From: UBA1181 sp963626555
GTDB taxonomy: Bacteria > Bacteroidota > Bacteroidia > Bacteroidales > Paludibacteraceae
Length of the DNA stretch: 64,000 nucleotides
NCBI GenBank assembly: GCA_963626555.1
Contig: CAVFXQ010000005.1
Span: forward strand, 13,681-77,680
Reading direction: 5' to 3'
The notes beneath the pieces are model-generated. The model was not told the origin of the DNA, did not search any database, and saw nothing but the letters and a program-made list of their open reading frames with translations. How positions within the stretch are numbered: the first letter of the stretch is position 1; each line of letters starts with the position of its first letter. A program made the position numbers and the translations under genes. Positions 9,315 to 17,576 of this stretch are shown here, one piece after another.

Positions 9315-10388
9315 TTATTTTTTTTGAGAAGAACGAAGTGCCGCATACATTTTCGCCATCTCTTGAGCATGACGCTCAATTTCATCTTGAATGAATTGGG
9401 GAGACAAAACAATTAGACTTTCACCGCACGATGAGAGTTCTCGTATTAATTCATAGTTATACTTGCAGTCGATCGAAAAAAAAGAACCTTCCGCCTCCTT
9501 TAAAGAAGGGTATCGGTTTCGAAGTGTTTCTTCTTCCTGCTTAAGACTTCTCTGCGACTCGTGCAAAGGTTTCGTTCGCACATAGCAAGACTGCAAAGTG
9601 GATGCCCAAAAAACAATATGCTCAACAGGTTTTTCATCTCCTAAATTGGTTACGCCAACAATGTCTTCAAAATAAGCTTCCTTATCACCTATATATTCCA
9701 CATACTCATAGGATGGCAAGGGAGTCAATGACTTGATTCGGTCTAAAGCGAAACAGACAAGACCTTCCTTCCCATACGGGACCCCAAAGACAAACCATCT
9801 TCGATTGTGTTCTTTCAAGAAAGTCGGAGAAATATGATATGTTTTGATATTTCCTATTTCAACGAATTTCTCATACTTCAGTTCTAAAACCACCTTGTGT
9901 GATATGGCAGAAAACACTTCCCCGATACGATTTGTATTCATCAGAGGATTTTTGTCTATCAATACAATCTTCTCTGGATACGACTCGTCTAAATCTTTCC
10001 TCATCTCCTCCAAAGCCTCAAATTCTGGTAGTCCGTCAAACTGACCGATCATCGTGAACAGCTGCGACATCAGATATTTTTCATCATCGGTCATCTCTTT
10101 TTTAAAGATAGAGAAAGTAGACGAAGGATAACGCAAACAACGTTTCTTAAAAAATTTTCCTGCGATATTTCTTGCATTTACAGAAACCCGCTCAATCGGG
10201 GCAATCGTCTCTTCAAGATAGGCAATATCCTTCTCCACGCAACGTCGTGTAACAGGTGATATTTCCATTCCTGCAAGACGCTTGTTCAGCTCTACGGTGA
10301 GGTCGTTTAACGAGTATTGATGATGTCTGTCACTCAGCAATTCATCCAATATTCGGTATCGAGTAAAGGCATTTTTGTTGTTAGGCAT
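9315..10388 (-). CDS. WYL-domain transcriptional regulator
   Basis: Predicted DNA-binding regulator with an N-terminal winged-helix region (residues about 8-75, TRYRILDELLSD onward, with VTRRCVEKDIAYLEE as the recognition part). A central WYL domain follows (about 150-230, with YHISPTFLKEHNRRWFVFG and LDRIKSL), and a C-terminal WCX-like extension. WYL domains sense ligands, often nucleotides or nucleic-acid fragments, and such regulators often control defence or damage genes in other bacteria. Here the gene starts 12 bp after the TPR gene stop on the same strand, so it is probably the last gene of the PqqD-ATP-grasp cluster and could regulate it. Confidence 0.88.
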   Translation of the reverse strand: MPNNKNAFTRYRILDELLSDRHHQYSLNDLTVELNKRLAGMEISPVTRRCVEKDIAYLEETIAPIERVSVNARNIAGKFFKKRCLRYPSSTFSIFKKEMTDDEKYLMSQLFTMIGQFDGLPEFEALEEMRKDLDESYPEKIVLIDKNPLMNTNRIGEVFSAISHKVVLELKYEKFVEIGNIKTYHISPTFLKEHNRRWFVFGVPYGKEGLVCFALDRIKSLTPLPSYEYVEYIGDKEAYFEDIVGVTNLGDEKPVEHIVFWASTLQSCYVRTKPLHESQRSLKQEEETLRNRYPSLKEAEGSFFSIDCKYNYELIRELSSCGESLIVLSPQFIQDEIERHAQEMAKMYAALRSSQKK

Positions 10389-10400
10389 CTTGAGGAAAGA

Positions 10401-11063
10401 CTATTTGCACACCTTCAAACCTTGTAAAGCGGAGGCACTGCTCGGCTGAATCAGCAAAGCCTGACTAAAGAGCTGACGTGCTTTTTCTATGTTTTTCAAG
10501 TAGTAATTATTCCAAGCGGAAAGTATCACTATATCATAGTCGAATGGATAATTAGCCTCAATCTTATTAAAATAAGGCGCAGCCTTTTCATATTCCCCCA
10601 CGTTATAGAACATCAAACCACGGTAGTAATTGGCTTTACTATTGTTAGGATCTAATTTTAAAATCGCATCATATTGCGAGGCGACACGCTTCCATTCCTT
10701 CAATTTGGCTGCTGGCAAAACATAGCCAAAGCGAGCCTCTATCGAATTAGGACGCATCTGAATACTTTTTGCATAACGTAACATTGACGTTTTATATTCG
10801 CCCTTATTATAATAAAGCCACCCCAAACGCAGGTTTACCGCATAGGAGTCTTCTTTGAGATCCAATAAAACATCTATTCCATTTGAATAATCCTTAGACG
10901 ACTCATACTCATAACTTTTTTGAAATGCAGCTGCTCTTTTCTGCACAGATAGCCCTCCTTGCGAATACGACATAAAAGACATCGCAAAAACGAAAATAGA
11001 AGTAGTCAAAATCCTCAAAAAATTTTGATTCCCTTTCCTTATATAACCATCTAAAAATTCCAT
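10401..11063 (-). CDS. Exported tetratricopeptide-repeat protein
   Basis: A 220-residue protein with a hydrophobic export segment (about residues 17-35, ending FMSYSQ) and about four to five TPR units filling the rest, for example NLRLGWLYYNKGEYKTSM and ANYYRGLMFYNVGEYEKAA. TPRs are protein-interaction scaffolds. It probably works in the periplasm with the beta-barrel encoded just upstream: the ATG lies inside the end of that gene (13-bp overlap), which points to coupled translation. TPR plus barrel pairs are reminiscent of secretion or surface-polymer export parts, but no specific family is recognised. Confidence 0.8.
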   Translation of the reverse strand: MEFLDGYIRKGNQNFLRILTTSIFVFAMSFMSYSQGGLSVQKRAAAFQKSYEYESSKDYSNGIDVLLDLKEDSYAVNLRLGWLYYNKGEYKTSMLRYAKSIQMRPNSIEARFGYVLPAAKLKEWKRVASQYDAILKLDPNNSKANYYRGLMFYNVGEYEKAAPYFNKIEANYPFDYDIVILSAWNNYYLKNIEKARQLFSQALLIQPSSASALQGLKVCK

Positions 11064-12526
11064 TTTACACCCATTGACAAAAGATGATCGGAGACATCAT
11101 CCTGAACTTCATAAAAATCATTGTCACTCACATTGACGGTCGAACTAACTCGCCGTGTCATTCTGTAAGTCAAATTAAACCTTAACTTTTCGGAAACCAC
11201 AATATAAGCAGATAAAGAGGCTCGATACTTTGTGTTTTCATTAGTCAAAGATACAATATTTGCGTCAGAATCTTCATAACCTTTCTGATTACCTACTAAA
11301 AAAGATGCTTCTAACCATAAAAAACGAGTGGTTTTTACTCCAATAGTCTCTTCTATGATTGGAAAATTCTCCAATTTGTTTGAATTTGTGCGAATAAAGA
11401 CATTAGAATTATTAAAATTTTCATCTCGAAACAAAACAAAAACCTTTGTCTTTAGATAGAAATCTAAATTCCCCACTGGCATCCAGAAAAACGAGGTTCC
11501 CAACTGAGCAACGTTGTAACTCCAATAACGCATATAGGAGGTTCGAAATGAGAAATCGAATTGATTGTAAGTCTTATGTATCGATAGACCCACTAAATAG
11601 TAAGGCTTCGTAATCTCTTCTACAGAAGAGGTGTATTGAGATTGTATATTTCTATTTACATCCTCATTAGAAAGCTTCTCAGTGTCATTTTTTTCAAACC
11701 CCTCGCCCCAAAACTCACCCATGTCAGCAACAGTTGTATCAAGAACATAATGGGGCAAAGTCCTATTCATCATAATAAAACGTCCGAAAACTGAAATAGA
11801 AAAGTTTTTAGGCAATAAAAAGCAAGATTCCAACCCATACTCCACCCTTTTATTCTTCACATCGATAGAAAACTGTCGTTGCATAGTCTTCGCGCTTTCA
11901 CCATTATTCCAAAACTCTGTATCCAGCTCTTCATTGACAGAAGCGACATCAAAATAAGAAGTGTAGGGAGAGTTTTGAAACTCAATCGTGTGCTTGAAGC
12001 GACAAATAGAACCCACATCATGCGAATAAGTGCCTCTCACCTCCCAGTATTCTCCTGCATCATAATAATTAGAAGATGAACAATTTACTGCTTTATGCGT
12101 TTTACTCGCTTCATGCGACCAAGCTCCTTCTATCAACAAAGCCCTTGGTGTCGAATATTGTTTCACTGGACTTCTACGATTGAGCCATTGCGATACATCA
12201 TAAAAGAGTTTTGTACTTTGCGAATCATTCGAATTCTCTGCATAGATTTTTGATAAATGCTCATACGCTTTTGCATAATTTTTCATTTCAACCCAGGATT
12301 GCGCTATCCAAAACTCCTTCTGCAGGGCATTCTCGGCTGAATCCAACAATGTTACATCATCCAATAAAAAATCATCTGTATTTCCTTTTGAATTCTCATA
12401 AATAAAGCTATCTCTCGTTTGAGAGTATCCTAAAGCAGAAAACATGAAAAAAAACAACAAAAAAAATGGAGTGAGCTTTTGTTTAGCGCACTTACATTCA
12501 AACTCCTGCAATTTTTTCAAACTCAT
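11051..12526 (-). CDS. Outer-membrane beta-barrel protein with N-terminal helical part
   Basis: No named family is recognised with confidence. The product (491 aa from the ATG at 12526) has a signal peptide (LTPFFLLFFFMFSALGYSQ). A short helical region of TPR-like character follows (about residues 55-110, EFWIAQSWVEMKNYAKAYEHL). The rest consists of alternating aromatic strands up to a C-terminal phenylalanine (LLSMGVKWNF), the usual sign of an outer-membrane barrel. An upstream in-frame ATG at 12577 lies within the preceding gene; 12526 leaves 10 bp after that gene's stop and puts the signal peptide near the start. YaiO-like barrels are a possible relative, by overall shape only. Confidence 0.72.
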   Translation of the reverse strand: MSLKKLQEFECKCAKQKLTPFFLLFFFMFSALGYSQTRDSFIYENSKGNTDDFLLDDVTLLDSAENALQKEFWIAQSWVEMKNYAKAYEHLSKIYAENSNDSQSTKLFYDVSQWLNRRSPVKQYSTPRALLIEGAWSHEASKTHKAVNCSSSNYYDAGEYWEVRGTYSHDVGSICRFKHTIEFQNSPYTSYFDVASVNEELDTEFWNNGESAKTMQRQFSIDVKNKRVEYGLESCFLLPKNFSISVFGRFIMMNRTLPHYVLDTTVADMGEFWGEGFEKNDTEKLSNEDVNRNIQSQYTSSVEEITKPYYLVGLSIHKTYNQFDFSFRTSYMRYWSYNVAQLGTSFFWMPVGNLDFYLKTKVFVLFRDENFNNSNVFIRTNSNKLENFPIIEETIGVKTTRFLWLEASFLVGNQKGYEDSDANIVSLTNENTKYRASLSAYIVVSEKLRFNLTYRMTRRVSSTVNVSDNDFYEVQDDVSDHLLSMGVKWNF

Positions 12527-12536
12527 ATATCCCTTT

Positions 12537-14714
12537 TTACTTGATGTCCAATTGAATACTCCATTCCAGATTTTCACTTTTCTTCTTTTCTGAGACCACT
12601 ATTTTTCGCACTTTCCCATCTTGCGCAAACGTCAAAAAATCAAAAGACCGCGTTACATATTTAAAAGTTTTTTTTTCGCAATGCGACCTGAAGACAGACC
12701 CATCACTCATTGCCTTGAACTTATAATCCATAAACGTGAAATAGGGAGCGAGGAAATCCTGCAGCAACCCCATCCAACCGAATGGCTTCAGAGTAAGTGG
12801 CACTGCTTCTTCCAATTCATATTTTTCAGATAAGAAAAGAACCCTATAATTAGAAAGAAAGAAATAGAAAAGATTAGATTTTTGAGTGCCGACATAACGT
12901 TGGAAACAAAAATCTCCATTTCTAAGCGAGAACCACGCCTTCGCTTTCGTCTCCCAACAATAAAGAAGCGTGTAGCCATACTCTGTACATACTTGCCACG
13001 TTTCCTCACCATAAACATCGGAAACTGCCGTCATACACATTCCAACACGCAGATTATAGTTCTGCGCTATTTGTTCGTCTCGAACGAAATTCATCACTAC
13101 CTCATTTTCATCCGGGATTCCGACTAAACAAGGGAAATTTGAAAATTCACCACGACACAAGTAATTTGACAAGGGATAAGAGAAAGTAGGCGCACCAACG
13201 TATGCCTCCGTCTGAAATTGGAAATGCAGATGCGGATATGGAGACAAACCAGAGTTACCACACAAACCCAACAAATCGCCCATACGAACGTCATCCCCTA
13301 ACCTGCAGCGAATAGAACCTTTTTGCAAATGTGCGACAATAGAGTACAATTCGTCTGTATGCTTTAAAACCACATAATTTCCCCAATTTTCCACCTGATT
13401 TTTCACTCCTATCTCATTGTCTTCCACCTCATTACAAACAGCGACAACCTCACCATTACCAACGGCAACGACTGGCTTACCAAAACAATAATAATCCTTG
13501 ACATTCAGACCTTCTCCTTTGTACTGTCTGCCATCATACTCTATAATGAAATCCCAAGCATGCTGCCAAAGACCTTTGTGTGTATAAGCCCCATTATATC
13601 CTTGAGAAACCTTCCATTCTCCCATAAAAGGAAGACCGAACGGCAAATAATATAGATAGTCGAACCGTTTGACATTCACTAAGTTATAGTAGACGTTTTC
13701 TTCTGGCGTAGCCTCAACGAAAAAAGAAAAATAAGGCGGATTTTTTTTAGATGTTCTGTTTTTCAACGTAAACAGAAAAAGTAAACAAACCACGCAGAAA
13801 GCCAAAGAATAGGTCGGCAGCATAAAGTAGGAAAGCAACCGATGAGAAGAATAGACTACAAGAAATTGAGGTGGAACTAAAAGTAGTATCCACAAAAGTG
13901 TAGCCTTAGATGAGACAAGATAACAACCACCCACCGCCATTGCCGTAAAAATGAAATTAAATCCAAAATAGACAAAAGGAACGTGGAACATCTCGAAGTT
14001 AAACACCTCATACACGAAATAGGCAAACAAAAAGCCTACCAATGACATTGTGGCAGATATACGAGAGAACAATAGCAACGAAATCGCCAACAATAGACCT
14101 GTGAAGTAGTTTGCTTGAAAAAAAATATATCCTAAACTGGTGAAGAAAAGAAGCAGCGGTCGTGGCAAATTCTGCCAAAACGGAAGGTTGGAAATCTGTT
14201 CCACCCAAGTAAACGGGTTGTTCTGCATCTGTAAGAAATCAAATCCTGCTTCGCAAGCCTCAAACTGTTGGAAAACCAGCAAAACAAGCCATAGACACAG
14301 CAAAAATGGTATGCAAAGAGATGGTAATCCATACTTTTGGAACATCGTCTCTATAGAAACCGTCAGCAGCAAAACCACCACAGAGACAGCAAAAACCAAC
14401 GATATCAACGTCGCATTGTAAGGGAACAACGCACCTAACGCATTTCCTACCAAGACAGCATTAAACCCATAGAGACCAATTTGCGTTTTATAGCGGTTGA
14501 GTTCTAATGAGATAGCAAAAGCATTGACTAACATACAGCAGAACAAGCCACACAGCCCCTGCGAAGGGTAAAACATCGTCAAACAAAGCAAAAAGACACC
14601 TAGCCAACCGCTCCGCGAAAAGAAAATCGCAGCATAACTATTGGCTATACTCTGAAGGAAAAAAACGACCTCATCCTTCAATCCCTCTTTTTCTATCTTC
14701 GTTTCTACATCCAT
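12537..14714 (-). CDS. Urea-transporter-like membrane domain fused to M23 peptidase
   Basis: A 725-residue two-part protein. Residues about 25-315 are a urea-transporter-type channel domain of roughly ten membrane segments in two repeats; LYGFNAVLVGNALG (about 81-94) and FGFNFIFTAMAVGG (about 250-263) are the paired pore motifs. Residues about 370-510 are a LytM/M23 peptidase domain with the full zinc set: His385 and Asp388 in HAWDF, His462 in VAHL, His495/His497 in HLHF. A further 200 residues of mixed strands follow. The arrangement suggests a periplasm-facing metallopeptidase anchored by a small-solute channel. Transport of urea itself is not shown; an ammonium- or amine-like product of the cluster is an alternative. 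It starts 6 bp after the decarboxylase gene. Confidence 0.88.
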   Translation of the reverse strand: MDVETKIEKEGLKDEVVFFLQSIANSYAAIFFSRSGWLGVFLLCLTMFYPSQGLCGLFCCMLVNAFAISLELNRYKTQIGLYGFNAVLVGNALGALFPYNATLISLVFAVSVVVLLLTVSIETMFQKYGLPSLCIPFLLCLWLVLLVFQQFEACEAGFDFLQMQNNPFTWVEQISNLPFWQNLPRPLLLFFTSLGYIFFQANYFTGLLLAISLLLFSRISATMSLVGFLFAYFVYEVFNFEMFHVPFVYFGFNFIFTAMAVGGCYLVSSKATLLWILLLVPPQFLVVYSSHRLLSYFMLPTYSLAFCVVCLLFLFTLKNRTSKKNPPYFSFFVEATPEENVYYNLVNVKRFDYLYYLPFGLPFMGEWKVSQGYNGAYTHKGLWQHAWDFIIEYDGRQYKGEGLNVKDYYCFGKPVVAVGNGEVVAVCNEVEDNEIGVKNQVENWGNYVVLKHTDELYSIVAHLQKGSIRCRLGDDVRMGDLLGLCGNSGLSPYPHLHFQFQTEAYVGAPTFSYPLSNYLCRGEFSNFPCLVGIPDENEVVMNFVRDEQIAQNYNLRVGMCMTAVSDVYGEETWQVCTEYGYTLLYCWETKAKAWFSLRNGDFCFQRYVGTQKSNLFYFFLSNYRVLFLSEKYELEEAVPLTLKPFGWMGLLQDFLAPYFTFMDYKFKAMSDGSVFRSHCEKKTFKYVTRSFDFLTFAQDGKVRKIVVSEKKKSENLEWSIQLDIK

Positions 14715-14720
14715 CCGCTT

Positions 14721-16094
14721 CTATTCTTCTTCTAATCGGACAATATCCTCAAATGTCTCAGATTTCCGCAAAATGGAGACATGCCCATCACGACCCACCA
14801 TCACAACAGCCGGACGATAGGTAATAAACTGCATCCACTGCGTTACATTATACGCTCCCACATAATGGATTAGCAAAAGTCGTCCTCTGCTCAACGGAGG
14901 CAAAGCCACTCGCTCTCTGATCACATCGATATTCATACATAGCGGTCCTGTAAGATATGCTTCTTCTACATAATGAGAACTTCTTCCTACAACAGAAACC
15001 TTATGATTATACCAATAGGAGGTGAAAAGAAGATTGACACCCGCATCTATCACTATATTTGCTCTTCCATCTGGTAAACGTTTGTTTGCCAACACTGTAG
15101 TAGCCAAATAACCTGCATCGTCAATGAGTGCACGGCCCGTCTCCAACACCAACATCGGACGATGAGTCAACTCGTCTTTCATTAATACAGTTGTAATTGC
15201 TTCTGCATATTCATCAAACGAAGGCGCTAAATCCTCCCCATTCACATACGAACCTTTTAACGAATTACGAGATGCAAATCCTCCTCCTAAATCAATGTAT
15301 TTCAACGGATTATTATACTCTTTTTCTATCTTGATAGCCAAATTCATCATTTTCTCGGCAGACTTTGCGTAGGCAGCCACAGAGAGAACGAACGTGCCAA
15401 TGTGACAATGAATGCCCTGCAATGAAACATGTTCATTAGACAAGACTAATTTAATGGCGTTCCAAGCCTCTCCATTCTCATAATTGAATCCAAAACGATC
15501 CCAGTGAGGATAAACACCTGCATCTAAATTAATACGAATACCAACTGAAGCCACTTTTTTTTCTGCCTTGGCAATCTCTACCAAACGATAAAATTCTAAC
15601 AGATTATCAATGTGTATCAATGAGTTATGACGAACAGCCGATTTCAAATCTTCATCACTTTTTGATGGACCATTGAAAATGATATGCGTCGGATCACACC
15701 CGTTCATTAATGCCTTCTGATATTCAAAACCAGAAACGACCTCCGCCCAACTTCCTTCTTCATGAAATATCTTGCAGATCTTCGACAAGTAATTAGTCTT
15801 ATACGACCACGCAAAAGTGACTGACGGATAACGAGTTTTAAATGCCCTTTGCGCATTCCGAATATTACTGCGCACCTGCTCCTCCGAAAAGATGAATAAC
15901 GGAGAACCATACTGAGCCACCATACTTTCTACGTCAACCCCATCTATATCTGTCTTCACAGAAACGACGGAAGCGTTGCCCGACTTTCCTGGCATCGTCG
16001 GAATAATAGGAGATGCCATTGGTCGATTGTACGGTTTCCTTCTATCTATCTGGTTATCATCATTATTTTCCATTTCATTTTCTGTCTGAACCAT
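14721..16094 (-). CDS. Fold-type III PLP-dependent decarboxylase (DapDC/ODC-like)
   Basis: Predicted to decarboxylate an amino acid or aminoacyl group using pyridoxal phosphate. The 457-residue product has the PLP lysine in FAWSYKTNYL, the barrel His in HCHIGTF, the phosphate loop LGGGFASR and ETGRALI. The C-terminal active-site Cys/Asp set is present as GPLCMNID, with GAYN completing the site. It is not the lysine-pathway LysA: the first 65 residues are charged and polar, and the neighbours are unrelated to lysine synthesis. It resembles siderophore or butirosin-type decarboxylases (PvsE, BtrK). The start at 16094 is chosen because AGGAGAG lies 7 nt upstream; it overlaps the ATP-grasp gene end by 20 bp. 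Confidence 0.85.
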   Translation of the reverse strand: MVQTENEMENNDDNQIDRRKPYNRPMASPIIPTMPGKSGNASVVSVKTDIDGVDVESMVAQYGSPLFIFSEEQVRSNIRNAQRAFKTRYPSVTFAWSYKTNYLSKICKIFHEEGSWAEVVSGFEYQKALMNGCDPTHIIFNGPSKSDEDLKSAVRHNSLIHIDNLLEFYRLVEIAKAEKKVASVGIRINLDAGVYPHWDRFGFNYENGEAWNAIKLVLSNEHVSLQGIHCHIGTFVLSVAAYAKSAEKMMNLAIKIEKEYNNPLKYIDLGGGFASRNSLKGSYVNGEDLAPSFDEYAEAITTVLMKDELTHRPMLVLETGRALIDDAGYLATTVLANKRLPDGRANIVIDAGVNLLFTSYWYNHKVSVVGRSSHYVEEAYLTGPLCMNIDVIRERVALPPLSRGRLLLIHYVGAYNVTQWMQFITYRPAVVMVGRDGHVSILRKSETFEDIVRLEEE

Positions 16095-17208
16095 TTTTAT
16101 CTCTCCTTTCTGATTGCTTCTCTCCTCTAACTGCGAAAGAACCATATTCATCATGATCAACTATCATATCCCATGAATAACGAACAAACATCTTACCAAC
16201 ATCATAGGTGTTACATGGTTCTATCTGCTCATTCATAGACATTTGCACAACTTGTTTTGGAATATTCTGACCGACAGCCGTCGCCAAATATACCCAAGCT
16301 GGAAATCGAGGATTTACTTCTATCAGGTAAAAAATGCCATCATCCCCTTTCATCAACTCCAACTCAAACGGACCTCTCCATAAAGTTTCTTGCACGAAAT
16401 CGGAAGCGAAAGATCGCAAATTCTCATCTTCAACAGAGATACCCGACCAAGCTTTCCCTTTTTCCGTAACATACATTTTTCGCATCGCTACCATCGCCAA
16501 TAAATGCCCTTTCCCGTCACCATTACCAACAATATTAAACTCAGAGCCTGGCACGAACTGCTGCACTATCACAGGGTATCCCCATTTCATCGCTATATGA
16601 TTGAAATAACTCTCTGCCTGTGCATAATTATATGCCACATACGCTTCATAATAACGACCTTTCACCACAACTGGATATTGAAATCCAGATGGTAAATTCA
16701 ACGTATAATCTATGTATTCTTGAAAAGAATGGCAAGTAAGGTATCGCGGAACACTTATTTTCATACATTTCGCCAACAGACTCAACTTATCCTTTTGGCG
16801 CAAATCAAATTGTGCTGCCGTAGGCAAAACCATACGAATACCAATCGCACGAAGCTGCGCTGATAGCTGAATGAAAGGGAAAAGCTCCGCATCTAAATTA
16901 GGAACCAAGACGTCAATATGTTCTTGACTCTGTATGTAAAGAAGACGATTATACATCGCCTCTTCTCCCTCCGATGGATATGGTAATAAATAAGAAGAGT
17001 CTACTACATCGTCCATATAAGCGCCAGGCTCCAACGAGCCATAACATAAGCCGATGATACGAACATCGAATTGAAATGCTTCACGAAGACTACGAGCCAC
17101 TGGAACACCAGGACCAGGATTGTCCACTGCGTTCATGCCAGTCACAGCTATCGTCAGTTTTTTTTTCTCTTCCATATCCAACACATTCTGCCGAATCTTT
17201 TTCAACAT
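16075..17208 (-). CDS. ATP-grasp ligase (carbamoyl-phosphate-synthase-like fold)
   Basis: Predicted to join a carboxylate to an amine (or thiol) through an acyl-phosphate made from ATP. The 377-residue product has an N-terminal Rossmann-like half (VTGMNAVDNPGPGVPVARSL), then the ATP-grasp half. Lys in YPVVVKGR and the QQFVPGSEFNIVG strand bind ATP; FELELM and IEVNPRFPAW carry the metal-binding Glu and Asn. Substrate is unknown. The gene lies between a PqqD-like protein and a PLP decarboxylase, an order recalling aminoacyl-carrier chemistry as in butirosin synthesis (BtrJ, BtrK). It starts 10 bp after the PqqD-like gene. Confidence 0.87.
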   Translation of the reverse strand: MLKKIRQNVLDMEEKKKLTIAVTGMNAVDNPGPGVPVARSLREAFQFDVRIIGLCYGSLEPGAYMDDVVDSSYLLPYPSEGEEAMYNRLLYIQSQEHIDVLVPNLDAELFPFIQLSAQLRAIGIRMVLPTAAQFDLRQKDKLSLLAKCMKISVPRYLTCHSFQEYIDYTLNLPSGFQYPVVVKGRYYEAYVAYNYAQAESYFNHIAMKWGYPVIVQQFVPGSEFNIVGNGDGKGHLLAMVAMRKMYVTEKGKAWSGISVEDENLRSFASDFVQETLWRGPFELELMKGDDGIFYLIEVNPRFPAWVYLATAVGQNIPKQVVQMSMNEQIEPCNTYDVGKMFVRYSWDMIVDHDEYGSFAVRGEKQSERRDKNGSDRK

Positions 17209-17218
17209 CTGATTTGTT

Positions 17219-17467
17219 CTAATCCTCTATAATTCCTTTCCTACTTAAATAAAAAAAGAAATCGGACAAGTCGGAATATATGATTGAACGGTTCTCTACT
17301 TGATAATTTTCCATAATATAGTTGGTCAAGCATTCCATGTCTCTTTCCTCATCTTCAAGAAGCCTCAACAAGTCTACTGCTATAGCATTCAACGTGAAGC
17401 TCTCCCCCGTCTTTCTATTGAAGACATAACCATCGTTGCTGACTACACTATTTTTCGCCAATTTCAT
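17219..17467 (-). CDS. PqqD-like peptide-binding protein
   Basis: An 82-residue protein with the PqqD/RRE-type winged-helix pattern: two N-terminal strands (VVSNDGYVFNRKTGESFTLN), a helix (AIAVDLLRLLED), and a final helix ending in LSRKGIIED. Such domains hold a leader or carrier peptide for a partner enzyme. The ATG at 17467 is chosen over an in-frame codon at 17518 because AAAAGGG lies just upstream and the resulting length is normal for PqqD. It is the first gene of the cluster, 109 bp after the hybrid regulator gene. No precursor-peptide gene is visible beside it, so its partner may be elsewhere, or it may carry an amino acid or act as scaffold. Confidence 0.82.
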   Translation of the reverse strand: MKLAKNSVVSNDGYVFNRKTGESFTLNAIAVDLLRLLEDEERDMECLTNYIMENYQVENRSIIYSDLSDFFFYLSRKGIIED

Positions 17468-17576
17468 ACTTTTCCCTTTTCTAAAAGAAACAAATCCCTT
17501 AACAAAAATAAAATTCAATTGCTATGGAAAATACAAATTCTATGAAAGGAGAAGATATTTAAACGATTATTACATA

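Noticed and set aside
12537..14714. Ordinary urease-linked urea uptake
   Set aside because: No urease or accessory gene is in the window, and the channel is fused to a peptidase within an unrelated operon.
14721..16094. Call as diaminopimelate decarboxylase (lysA)
   Set aside because: Fold and active site agree, but the long N-terminal extension and the neighbours do not fit lysine synthesis, so only the general family is claimed.
17524..17562. Twelve-codon plus-strand frame beside the PqqD-like gene as a precursor peptide
   Set aside because: It is on the opposite strand to the cluster, very short, and has no leader or core features.
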